Origin: Exiguobacterium algae
Lineage (GTDB): Bacteria; Bacillota; Bacilli; Exiguobacteriales; Exiguobacteriaceae
Direction of reading: 5' to 3'
Assembly (NCBI RefSeq): GCF_018617875.1
Contig: NZ_JACSKZ010000001.1
Location: 1 to 64,000 of the forward strand
DNA: 64,000 nt
The notes under the pieces are model-generated. The model did not search any database. It worked only from the letters and a program-made list of their open reading frames with translations, and was not told where the DNA came from. A program made the translations under genes and the position numbers. Every line of letters starts with the position of its first letter. Positions within the stretch are counted from its first letter, which is position 1. Shown in pieces: positions 16,388 through 25,200 of the stretch.

Positions 16388-17398
16388 GTGAAGAACCGAG
16401 AACGGTTACTTGAAGTGAGACGGTTTTTTGAACGGAAAACAGATGAAGCGCATCCGAAGACGTTAGAAGACCTACTCGAATATTTGTCAACAATCGGAGA
16501 TACTTCTAAGTTAGCAAAAAAATCGGTGAAAGACGACATCCAGGCATTGAACGATTCGGGGTTTGAGGTTCAGGATGAACTCGAAAAGAATGGACTCGCC
16601 AAAAAATATTGGCATTCTGCACGTCTGTTTGAAATCCACGAGCTTCGCATGATGGTCGATGCGATTGTAGCGGCGAAGTTTATTTCAGAGGAAGTGACGG
16701 ACCAAATCGTCGAGAAGCTTCAAATGCTGACGAGTGACGAGGAAGCGAAGACTCTCCAATCGATTATTAAGACGCCGAAGAAAAAACATGGGCAAATCCC
16801 ATATCATATCGACCGGATCCAGCGGGCGATCCATGAGCGAAAAGCCGTCTCGTTCCAATATACGGACGTGGTCGGTTTTGACGTGGCAAAACGGAAATTC
16901 CCGCTCCGTCGGGATGGGGAACGTTATATCGTCAACCCGATCGACCTTCATTGGAATCATGAACAATATTATTTGATCGGGATCGATGAGTCCATCGGTG
17001 AGATCCGAAATTATCGTGTCGACCGGATCGTCAACTCTGAAATCGTTGAAGACGGCCTGGTTCGTCCGAAGCGCCATTTACCAGAGGACTACTATCAAAA
17101 ATCGTTCAACATGTACAATGGGATGGACGAGGAAATCGTGCTGTCAGTTGATGAGCGGGTGTTGCCGGTCCTGTTTGACAAACTCGGTGAAGACGTATCC
17201 ATCTCTGAAAACGATGACCGCTTCTTCATTCGCTTTGACGCAGCGGTTTCGGACGGGTTCATTTATTGGTTGTTATCTCTCGGGACACAGGTCGAGGTCA
17301 TCGAACCGCTCTCGTTACGTGACCATATGAAAGAAACCGTCGAAGCAATGGCGGACACATACGCGAAAACGAGCATCCACGAATCCATGGAACGTTGA
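16388..17398 (+). CDS. WYL-domain transcriptional regulator
   Basis: A 336-aa DNA-binding regulator: an N-terminal helix-turn-helix (residues 1-75, with SVKDDIQALNDSGFEV), a linker, a WYL domain (about 140-230, with the LHWNHEQYYLIGID and IRNYRVDRI strands), and the C-terminal WCX extension. WYL proteins sense ligands, often nucleic acid or nucleotides, and act as repressors or activators. The frame opens at ATG 16370, but AAAGGGG sits correctly before GTG 16388, so that start is chosen. It diverges from the hydrolase gene. Confidence 0.88.
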   Translation: MKNRERLLEVRRFFERKTDEAHPKTLEDLLEYLSTIGDTSKLAKKSVKDDIQALNDSGFEVQDELEKNGLAKKYWHSARLFEIHELRMMVDAIVAAKFISEEVTDQIVEKLQMLTSDEEAKTLQSIIKTPKKKHGQIPYHIDRIQRAIHERKAVSFQYTDVVGFDVAKRKFPLRRDGERYIVNPIDLHWNHEQYYLIGIDESIGEIRNYRVDRIVNSEIVEDGLVRPKRHLPEDYYQKSFNMYNGMDEEIVLSVDERVLPVLFDKLGEDVSISENDDRFFIRFDAAVSDGFIYWLLSLGTQVEVIEPLSLRDHMKETVEAMADTYAKTSIHESMER

Positions 17399-17443
17399 GT
17401 TGTGCTATACTGCTTGCGACACTTATTGAAAGGGGACAGGCGG

Positions 17444-17539
17444 ATGTTGAACTGGATGCCTTTGATCATTCCGATTGTCGCTGTCATTTTCGTAACCATT
17501 GTCGCAAGACGTGCCATGAAAATGGATAAAGAGAATTAA
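17444..17539 (+). CDS. 31-aa single-helix membrane protein
   Basis: A tiny gene with AAAGGGG before ATG 17444. The product is one transmembrane helix (MPLIIPIVAVIFVTIVA) followed by a basic tail RRAMKMDKEN. It lies 45 bp after the WYL gene and may be co-transcribed with it. It is similar in form to the many small inner-membrane peptides that tune larger membrane complexes; the family is unknown. Confidence 0.5.
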   Translation: MLNWMPLIIPIVAVIFVTIVARRAMKMDKEN

Positions 17540-17545
17540 CGAGTA

Positions 17546-17583
17546 AGAGACATCGTTCCGTATTTTGGGAAGGTGTCTCTTTC
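17546..17583 (+). terminator. Weak terminator after the WYL unit
   Basis: AGAGACA and TGTCTCT arms, with an inner TTCC/GGGA stem and a short TTTCG tail. It is imperfect but well placed. Confidence 0.4.
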
Positions 17584-17599
17584 GCTATGGAGGTAGGAC

Positions 17600-18460
17600 G
17601 TGGATACGATTACGCATACGTTGTTTGGCTTGACTCTATATGGAGCAGCCGATAAACGTGAATTACAACAACATGAAAAACGAGCTTTGTTCGTCACGAC
17701 GCTCGTCGGGAGTCAAATCCCGGATAGCGATGTGATTTCACGACTTTGGGATACAGAAGGGATGTATCAGATGTGGCATCGCGGGATTACGCATTCGATT
17801 TTTCTCGTCCCGATTTTTGCATTTCTGATTTACATACTGGTACGCCTTCTATTTCGTGTGACGGACTCACGATACTTTTGGTGGGCGCTCCTGTCAGTGT
17901 TCATACATAATACTTCCGATTTGTTCAATGCGTGGGGGACAGGTTATTTTGAGCCGGTTTCAGACGTCCGGGTGACATTCGGCGTCATCCCCATCGTCGA
18001 TTTCGTCTTTTGGATGATTTTCCTCGTCACGTGGTTGCTTGCACGTAAACGAGACGTTCGTCATCATGTATACCGTTACGGATGGGCTGCACTTGTCGCT
18101 TATGTCCTCATCCAGAGTGCACAGGGGACCTACCTGTATCAGTCATACGCAGACGAGCATGACGAGGTGGCACTCTCGGCGTCGTTCATCCCGACACGGT
18201 TCACCGTCATCACGAAGACAGGCGAGAACGTATCGCTCTACCAGGATTCGGTTTATCAAGATGCCGCCTTGAAATATGAGTTGATGAGTGACGAACAGGT
18301 CAGTTTAGAACCGTTGTTTGAGGCAAACAAAGAAGCGCTCACTTTATCGGAGTGGTCGCCGTTCGTTGTCATTGTGGCGAACGAAGAACGGCTTGGTGTA
18401 TTTGACCCGCGCTTTTACGACGGGGAATCTTCATTCCTGTATGAATACATAGAAAGGTAG
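17600..18460 (+). CDS. Membrane-bound metal-dependent hydrolase, YdjM/YfhP family
   Basis: A 286-aa protein of the DUF457 family (LexA-binding YdjM in E. coli, YfhP in Bacillus). The family histidines are visible in DTITHTLFG and MWHRGITHSIF, with DSD near 44 and FIHNTSDLFN near 99, which together could bind metal. Four or five helices fill the first 175 residues and the C-terminus is soluble. The start is GTG 17600, with GGAGGT 7-8 bases upstream. The next gene follows after 8 bp, so the two form an operon. Confidence 0.82.
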   Translation: MDTITHTLFGLTLYGAADKRELQQHEKRALFVTTLVGSQIPDSDVISRLWDTEGMYQMWHRGITHSIFLVPIFAFLIYILVRLLFRVTDSRYFWWALLSVFIHNTSDLFNAWGTGYFEPVSDVRVTFGVIPIVDFVFWMIFLVTWLLARKRDVRHHVYRYGWAALVAYVLIQSAQGTYLYQSYADEHDEVALSASFIPTRFTVITKTGENVSLYQDSVYQDAALKYELMSDEQVSLEPLFEANKEALTLSEWSPFVVIVANEERLGVFDPRFYDGESSFLYEYIER

Positions 18461-18468
18461 GGCAACCG

Positions 18469-19230
18469 ATGGGACGTATACGGTATCTCTTTATCTTCGC
18501 TTATGAGCAGGCACTCAGCTGCATCTTCCCTGTTGCCATCTTCGGTGCGCTCGCGGTCACGAAATGGGTGGACCTTCCAATTCCGCGTTATGACGTGTTA
18601 TTGATCTGGTGTTTGCTTGTTCAGGTGATTTTGGTGAAGACAGGACTCGAGACGATGGAAGAAGTGAAAGTGATCAGTTGGTTTCATGTGATCGGTCTCG
18701 GGCTTGAACTGTTCAAGGTACAGATGGGCTCGTGGAGTTACCCGGATGAGGCGTTCACGATGGTGTGGGGCGTCCCGCTATATGCAGGCTTCATGTATGC
18801 GAGTGTTGGGAGTTACGTCGTGCAATCTTGGCGTCGCCTTGATTTGGAATTTACGAAGATGCCCCCTCCGATGCTCGCTTTCGGATTGGGCTTAGCCATT
18901 TACTTCAATTTTTTTTGGCATCACATTTGGCTTGATTTACGTTGGCTATTGATTGGACTGATTTTCCTAGCTTTTGGACGTGCGGTTGTGACGTACCGTC
19001 TCGACGATCGCGTGTTTCGAATGCCGGTCGTTCTCGCCTTCTTCCTGATCGCCTGTTTTATCTGGCTGGCTGAAAACATCGTTACGTTTTATAACGGCTG
19101 GGCCTATCCGGGTCAATTGAACGGCTGGTCTATCGTTGACCTCGGAAAACTCTCGTCCTGGTTCTTGCTTGTCATCATCAGTATCCTCCTGGTGGCGTGG
19201 CAGAAACGGATTAAAACAACTTCAGGATGA
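18469..19230 (+). CDS. DUF817 integral membrane protein
   Basis: A 253-aa membrane protein with about eight helices, matching DUF817: GSWSYPDEAFTMVWGVPLYAGFMYA split across residues 86-110, and the conserved NFFWHHIW and ENIVTFYNGWAYP segments. The tryptophans and the His pair suggest an active or binding site inside the membrane; the function is unknown. It is translated 8 bp after the YfhP-like gene, with GGTAGGG upstream, and ends at a clear terminator. Confidence 0.85.
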   Translation: MGRIRYLFIFAYEQALSCIFPVAIFGALAVTKWVDLPIPRYDVLLIWCLLVQVILVKTGLETMEEVKVISWFHVIGLGLELFKVQMGSWSYPDEAFTMVWGVPLYAGFMYASVGSYVVQSWRRLDLEFTKMPPPMLAFGLGLAIYFNFFWHHIWLDLRWLLIGLIFLAFGRAVVTYRLDDRVFRMPVVLAFFLIACFIWLAENIVTFYNGWAYPGQLNGWSIVDLGKLSSWFLLVIISILLVAWQKRIKTTSG

Positions 19231-19234
19231 ACAG

Positions 19235-19262
19235 ACTCGACACATGTTGTCGAGTTTTTTTA
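19235..19262 (+). terminator. Terminator of the YfhP/DUF817 operon
   Basis: ACTCGACA (19235-19242) pairs with TGTCGAGT (19248-19255), followed by seven T. Confidence 0.8.
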
Positions 19263-19271
19263 ATTTTTCTC

Positions 19272-19302
19272 TTGCCTTGAAGTGAACTTCAAGGTGTAGG
19301 CT
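19272..19302 (+). promoter_or_regulatory. MerR-type promoter with 19-bp spacer and operator
   Basis: TTGCCT (19272-19277) and TAGGCT (19297-19302) are separated by 19 bp, the overlong spacing typical of MerR-activated promoters. The spacer holds CCTTGAAGT-GA-ACTTCAAGG, with perfect 9-bp arms (19275-19294). It drives the cupin/merR/reductase operon. Confidence 0.8.
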
Positions 19303-19343
19303 CAACGTGTAAGGTAATCAATTGGATTGAAGGAGGAGCCGTA

Positions 19344-20078
19344 ATGAGAAAGAAAGTAACAGCAGGACGAGAACAACTGGGAGCGTTCGCACCGAAGTTC
19401 GCGGAGTTGAATGATGATGTCTTGTTCGGTCAGGTGTGGAGTCGGGAAGAGGTGTTGTCCGCAAGGGACCGGAGTCTGATCACGATTACAGCACTCATTG
19501 CGTCCGGTGCATTTGAACAACTGCCTGTTCACTTACAACGCGGGAAAGAGAACGGTTTGACAGGGAAAGAAGTGTCAGAGTCGATTACCCATCTTTCATT
19601 TTACGTGGGGTGGCCAAAAGCCTGGAGTGCGTTCATGCTGGCAAAAGACATCTTCAAAGACGAGGAGATGGACATACCACAAGACCTTGGTACACTGTTC
19701 GACACGGGCGAACCAAACCCTTATGGTGAGTTTTTCACAGGAAAGAGTTATTTGTATCCTGTTCAGTTTGACAAGGAGATCGGCTTAAGCATCGGGAACG
19801 TCACGTTTGAACCAGGGGCGCGGAACAACTGGCACATCCATGACGTTGGCTATCAGATTTTGATCGTCACGGGTGGTGAAGGTTGGTATCAGGAAGAAGG
19901 TAAAGAGGCGCAGACCTTGCGAAAAGGTGACGTCATCCTGACACAAGACGGGGTGAAACATTGGCACGGGGCCAAATCGGATCAGTGGTTCGAGCATGTT
20001 GCAATCACGACAGGGCAAGCCAAGTGGTTAGAACCGGTCAGCGAGGCAATCTATGGATCACTAGAATCAGGAGGTTGA
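19344..20078 (+). CDS. Carboxymuconolactone decarboxylase-like/cupin fusion protein
   Basis: A 244-aa two-domain protein. Residues 1-105 form a CMD/AhpD-like helical domain (SARDRSLITITALIASGAFEQ; HLQRGKENGLTGKEVSE), but the AhpD CxxC pair is absent, so peroxidase activity is unlikely. Residues 135-235 form a cupin with the metal-binding set GARNNWHIHDVGYQ and KHWHGAKSDQWFEH. Such fusions are linked to detoxification of reactive aldehydes or quinones. GGAGGAG precedes the ATG. It is first in an operon with merR (1 bp gap) and an aldo/keto reductase, under a MerR promoter. Confidence 0.85.
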   Translation: MRKKVTAGREQLGAFAPKFAELNDDVLFGQVWSREEVLSARDRSLITITALIASGAFEQLPVHLQRGKENGLTGKEVSESITHLSFYVGWPKAWSAFMLAKDIFKDEEMDIPQDLGTLFDTGEPNPYGEFFTGKSYLYPVQFDKEIGLSIGNVTFEPGARNNWHIHDVGYQILIVTGGEGWYQEEGKEAQTLRKGDVILTQDGVKHWHGAKSDQWFEHVAITTGQAKWLEPVSEAIYGSLESGG

Positions 20079-20079
20079 C

Positions 20080-20469
20080 ATGAACATTAAACAAGCTGCG
20101 GAAAAGTTCGAATTGACGACGGATACGTTGCGTTATTACGAACGAATCGGACTCATTCCCCCTGTTACACGGAATGAGAGCGGCTATCGGGATTATTCTG
20201 AAATCGACTTGAACTGGGTCTCGTTTATTAAATGCATGCGTGAGGCAGGAGTGTCCGTCGAGAGTCTGATTGAATATGTGTCGCTCTTTCAGGAAGGCGC
20301 GGACAGCATTACGACACGAAAAGAGATTTTGATTGATCAACGAAATGAGTTGGTTGAGAAAATCAGAGTCATGCAGGAGACACTTGCGAAGTTGGATGAA
20401 AAGATCGAAGGCTATGAAGAGAATATGTTAGCCTTTCAAACGGAGAAATTAGCAAATCACGACGAATAA
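20080..20469 (+). CDS. MerR-family regulator, AdhR/NmlR-like
   Basis: A 129-aa regulator: winged HTH (residues 1-70, TTDTLRYYERIGLIPP and the RDY wing), then a dimerising coiled coil (80-118). A single cysteine at residue 52 (FIKCMREAG) matches the conserved sensor Cys52 of B. subtilis AdhR and NmlR proteins, which react with aldehydes such as formaldehyde and methylglyoxal and switch on detoxifying enzymes. It lies 1 bp after the cupin gene, and the ribosome site is inside that gene's end. It likely activates its own operon through the 19-bp-spacer promoter at 19272. Confidence 0.88.
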   Translation: MNIKQAAEKFELTTDTLRYYERIGLIPPVTRNESGYRDYSEIDLNWVSFIKCMREAGVSVESLIEYVSLFQEGADSITTRKEILIDQRNELVEKIRVMQETLAKLDEKIEGYEENMLAFQTEKLANHDE

Positions 20470-20483
20470 AGGAGAGAATCAAC

Positions 20484-21344
20484 ATGCATGAAACATACAC
20501 ATTATCAAACGGGATTACGATTCCGAAACTGGGGCTCGGTACGTGGATGATTGACAATGATCAAGTGACAGAGGTCGTGAAACAAGCGCTGAAACTTGGA
20601 TATCGACACGTCGATACGGCACAAGCCTATCAAAATGAGGAAGGGGTCGGTCGTGGCGTTCGTGAGAGCGGTATTGCGCGAGACGAGGTGTTTGTGACGA
20701 CGAAACTTGCTGCAGAAATCAAATCATACGAGGAAGCAAAAGCAGCGATTGACGAATCTCTTCAAAAAATGGGTCTCGATTATATTGATCTCATGCTCAT
20801 CCACAGCCCGCAGCCTTGGATGGAATTTGGCGAAGAAGATCGCTTTTATGAAGGCAACCTTGAGGCATGGAAGGCGCTCGAGGAAGCCTATCGCGATGGA
20901 AAATTACGCGCGATCGGAGTATCAAACTTCATTGAGACAGATTTGGACAACTTGCTCGAGAACGGATCCATTTCACCGATGGTCAATCAAGTGCTCGCTC
21001 ATATCAGCAACACCCCGTTCGATCTAATCGACTATACTCAATCTAAAGGAATTCTCGTTGAGGCATATTCTCCAATTGCTCATGGGGCAGTTCTTGACAA
21101 CGAACAATTAGTTGAGATGGCAAACCGATATGATGTTTCGGTGGCGCAGCTTTGTATCCGATATGACCAGCAGTTAGGTCTCCTGCCATTGCCGAAGACG
21201 AAGACGGTTGAGCATTTAAAAACAAATGCAATACTGGACTTTACGATTTCGGATGAGGATATGGAAACATTGAAGCACGTCGAAAAAATCAAAGATTACG
21301 GCGAGGCACGCGTCATGCCGGTATTCGGCGGTAAACTCAAATAA
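20484..21344 (+). CDS. Aldo/keto reductase
   Basis: A 286-aa NADPH-dependent reductase with a TIM barrel. The full catalytic tetrad is present: D44 and Y49 (HVDTAQAYQNE), K74 (VTTKL), H107 (LMLIHSPQP). The C-terminal coenzyme site reads LPKTKTVEHLKTNA. In the operon of an AdhR-like sensor it probably reduces reactive carbonyls such as methylglyoxal. GGAGAG precedes the ATG, 14 bp after merR, and a terminator follows. Confidence 0.92.
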   Translation: MHETYTLSNGITIPKLGLGTWMIDNDQVTEVVKQALKLGYRHVDTAQAYQNEEGVGRGVRESGIARDEVFVTTKLAAEIKSYEEAKAAIDESLQKMGLDYIDLMLIHSPQPWMEFGEEDRFYEGNLEAWKALEEAYRDGKLRAIGVSNFIETDLDNLLENGSISPMVNQVLAHISNTPFDLIDYTQSKGILVEAYSPIAHGAVLDNEQLVEMANRYDVSVAQLCIRYDQQLGLLPLPKTKTVEHLKTNAILDFTISDEDMETLKHVEKIKDYGEARVMPVFGGKLK

Positions 21345-21354
21345 ATTTTTGCAG

Positions 21355-21392
21355 AGCCAGAGATGTAGACATTCTATATCTCTGGCTTTTTG
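21355..21392 (+). terminator. Terminator of the AdhR-like operon
   Basis: AGCCAGAGAT (21355-21364) pairs with ATCTCTGGCT (21378-21387), followed by a T-run. Confidence 0.8.
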
Positions 21393-21543
21393 TATGCCAT
21401 CCTGTTCATTCTTCATATGAATGAAAAAGTAATCATCACCCTTTAAATGACAGAATAATCAAAATATAATGATATGTTTTGATTGATAGCTGTTATAATC
21501 TGTTTAAGTGGAAAATAAAGTTAGTAAGGAACGGAGGAAAAAT

Positions 21544-22242
21544 ATGGGCTCTTTCCGATGCCGAAATATAACACGGACATTTTCAGGAGACGGGGTTACC
21601 ACAAACGCCTTATCAGACATATCAATTTCGTTTCAAGAGGGAGATTTGGTTTCGATTACCGGTCCTTCAGGTTCCGGGAAGTCAACGCTTTTGAGTATTC
21701 TGGGTACTCTGGACCTTCCAACCGAAGGGGAATTATTTTTCAATGGCAAAATAATCAATCAGTTGAACGCCAAAGAATTGGCCGATTTTCGGTTTGAGAA
21801 AGTCGGATTCATTTTCCAACAGTTCCACCTCATCCCGACGCTGACAGCAATCGAGAACGTGATGGCACCGCTATTTGGTCGGAAGGTTGACTATGACCCG
21901 AAAGAGCGGGCACTCGGTCTATTAGAGAGAGTGGGGTTGAGCGAAAAAGCAGATGCTCTGCCTTCACAGTTGTCGGGTGGTCAACAACAGCGAGTTGCTG
22001 TCGCGCGAGCACTTATCCATGAACCGGAATGGTTGTTCGCGGACGAACCGACAGGAAATCTTGATTCGGAGACAGGCGAGGTCATCTTCGATTTGTTACG
22101 CGAGTTGAATCGAGAAAAAGGGTGTGGGGTGATCTGTGTGACGCATGACCCGAGTATCGCTGAACGGGCTGAAGTTCAGGTACGGATGAAGGACGGTAAA
22201 ATCATCGAGGTGATCGACACGAGGTTGGCGGGACATGCTTAA
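21544..22242 (+). CDS. ABC transporter ATP-binding protein, MacB/LolD type
   Basis: A 232-aa ATPase powering the FtsX-type permease that follows. Walker A GPSGSGKST, Q-loop FQQFHL, signature LSGGQQQR, Walker B WLFADEP and the H-loop VTHD are intact. GTTNALSDI-type spacing and the ARALIHEPEWLFADEPTGNLDS block match the MacB/LolD/YknY class. The frame opens at GTG 21508, but CGGAGGA lies just before ATG 21544. Its end overlaps the permease start by 8 bp, so the genes are translationally coupled. A TGTTATAAT extended -10 lies near 21490. Confidence 0.92.
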   Translation: MGSFRCRNITRTFSGDGVTTNALSDISISFQEGDLVSITGPSGSGKSTLLSILGTLDLPTEGELFFNGKIINQLNAKELADFRFEKVGFIFQQFHLIPTLTAIENVMAPLFGRKVDYDPKERALGLLERVGLSEKADALPSQLSGGQQQRVAVARALIHEPEWLFADEPTGNLDSETGEVIFDLLRELNREKGCGVICVTHDPSIAERAEVQVRMKDGKIIEVIDTRLAGHA

Positions 22243-25200
22243 GTTCATCTGGAACTCCTGGTGGCGTAACAAGGAGCGGTTCATTCTGCTCCTCGTCGGC
22301 GTCTTGATCGTCAGTACAGGGTTATCGTACCTTGTCGGACTCACGGAGTCGAATAAAGGGACGGTCGTCTCCGAACTCGAGAAGCGATGGAAGTCATCTT
22401 ATCATATCGTCGTCCGACCACCGGGAACGCGAAGTGTGACCGAGGAAATGAATCTCCTCGAACCAAACTATATGAGTGGTCTGGATGGTGGGATCACACT
22501 CGAACAATACGAACAGATCAAACAAATCCGCGACATCGAGGTCGCGGCACCGATTGCGATGATCGGTTCCCATCATTACTTTGAAGACTTTGGCGAGTTT
22601 GATATGAGTAAACCTGTTGTGTACAGAGTCCGTTTCACTGAACGGACGAACACAGGGGCGAAGGTTGAAACCGAGGAATCGTCCACTTACTTTTTAGGGG
22701 GCTGGCGACCGACGGAGGCTGATCCGAATTATGGTCTCAGTCCCACGATGCCCGGAGGGAAATTTGTGGCAGCCTATGGGTCGAATTTTATGATTGCTGG
22801 AATCGATCCCGCTGCCGAAGCGGCACTTGTCGGTTTAGACGAGGCGATCATCGAGAAAGAAGGAATCAGTCGCTATTTTGAACAGTCAGGTGAGACAGAG
22901 GTCCAAGAGGGGATCATTCACATCCCTGCCTTGATGAGTTCTGAGATGTTTGTGGATGCGACGATGGAATATCGTCTTGAGGAGGTAGAACTTCCGTTCG
23001 ACACCTCGGACACGACTGAGATTGCAGACAAAGTACGGGATGCTGGCGGAGAGGCCTTCCTAGACACACTTCCCGGAATAGAAACGAATCGCCTCGATCA
23101 AATGAATACAAGCGATTTGCACGAGAAATTGATCCAGTCTTTTATGAACAAGGACGGATTTCGTTTAACCAATGAATCGGGTGGATTTGATTTTTTGGCG
23201 TTTCGTCCGTCGAGTCTTGATTATGAACCTGTGAAAAGTCCCTATTCAGACCGTTGGCCGTTCGCCTATCAGGTAAAACCATATGAGGTGCCAAAAGACA
23301 GTATCTATCCATATAAGCAGTTGTATCGTCCACTCAATATGTTCGGGGAGACGAGCGCAACTTGGCCGAAAGTGAATATGAACTATATCGGGGTCTTCGA
23401 TCCAGGCAAATTGGACATGGCACGTGATCCGCTCACCGACTTGCCGATGGAAACCTATTTTCCTGCAAAAGCCGACTGGGTCATCGATGCCAATGACGAA
23501 CCGGTCAACCCGGTGAAACAGATGTTACCGCTCAACAACGACCGTGGGTTCCTCACGCGACCGCCGCTTGTCCTGACGACACTCGAAGCGGCCGCGGCCA
23601 TCATAGGCGACAAACCGATTTCGGCAATCCGTGTCAACGTAAGCGGGGTCGATGAGCTGAACGAGGAGAGTGAGGCAACACTCCAGGCCGTCGCCGAGGA
23701 GATCGAGGAGAAGACGGGGCTCATCACCGATATTACGCTCGGGTCGTCTCCACAGATGGCACTGACCTATCTGCCGGGTCTCAGAGAAGGTGAGGCACTC
23801 GGCTGGGTTCAGCAGCCGTGGATCCGTTTAGGTTCCTCGTTCACAATCTTTGAGGAGACGAAGATGGGTATGGGCGGCGTCATCGCGAGTGTCATTCTTG
23901 TTGCGATTCTGTATGTGTTCACCTCGAACGTCATCATGTTGTATGCCCGGAAGAAAGAGTTCGCTGTACTGCTCTCACTCGGTTGGGGACCTCGTCAACT
24001 ATCGCGTCTTCTCTTGATCGAGGCATCCCTGCTCGGAGGTGTCGTAGCGCTCATTTCCTGGTCCATCCTCGGCTCGTTTCTCCTCGCCGGAGATACGACG
24101 ACAACCGGTTTGCGTGTCATATTGATCGGATGCGCGGGGCTTAGCATTTATCTCTGTGGCGCCCTTGTCCCGATGGTGATGATTCGTCAAATCAAACCGT
24201 ACGAAGCGTTACGCTCCGGTGCGACGACGCGTGGTTTGCGCTTTGTTCGGTCCGAGGGAGTGTTCGGGATGGCCTTCAACCAACTTGTGACGCAATGGAA
24301 GCGCACACTTTTGACTCTTCTCGCAATCGCAGTGCCGACGAGCCTGTTCATGTTCTTCCTGTTCGTCTCGGTCCGTCTGCAAGGTGTCATGTTCACCTCG
24401 CTCCTTGGTGAGTATGTCGCACTCGAGGTCGGGATGATGCATTATGTCGCAATGGGTGTGTCACTCCTTATCGCCGTGCTGACAACGACGGAGGTCATGT
24501 GGCAAAACATCAACGAACGCAGAAGTGAAATTGCAATACTCAAGGCGACCGGGTGGCGTTCTTCGTACGTAAGGGGGCTTGTCCTCGTCGAAGGCGGATT
24601 GCTCGGTCTCTTAGCCGGAGTTATTGGTTTGATGGTCGCAGGAGCCCTCGTCTGGAACGTATACGGTTCACTGCCTTTCACCGAGGTATTGTTCTTGACG
24701 GCGACACTTCTCGTTCCGATTCTGACGGGACTTGTCGGGGCATTCCTTCCGGCTCAGATGGCCGTCAAGGTCATGCCTTACCAGGCGATGCGCGGTACCC
24801 AAGTGAACACGAAACGTACTGAAAAACGTTTCAAATGGATTCTTGGCACTGTTGCAGGTGGGCTCGGGGCGACCGTCCTGACGCTATTCTTCTTTGCGCT
24901 CCCTGAGGGTGCAGCCCCTCTTAAAGAGGAAAGGAGAAATGAAACCGTCCAAGGTACTTCCGGAGAAAAATTGAAAGATCTGGTGTCTGAGCCATCCAAG
25001 ACAACAGAGGAAAAGCCAACATCAGGTAACGATGCAATTGAAGAGAGAGGGAAGGAGGCGTACCGATATTACGTGGCAGGCGACCCTGCCTATGACCAGG
25101 AGTTTTTCACGATCGGCAATCCTGTCGATCCGCCTCCAGGTGTTCCTTCTGCCTCGACAGGAAATAGATTGATCTCGATTCCGCTCACTGCGGATATATC

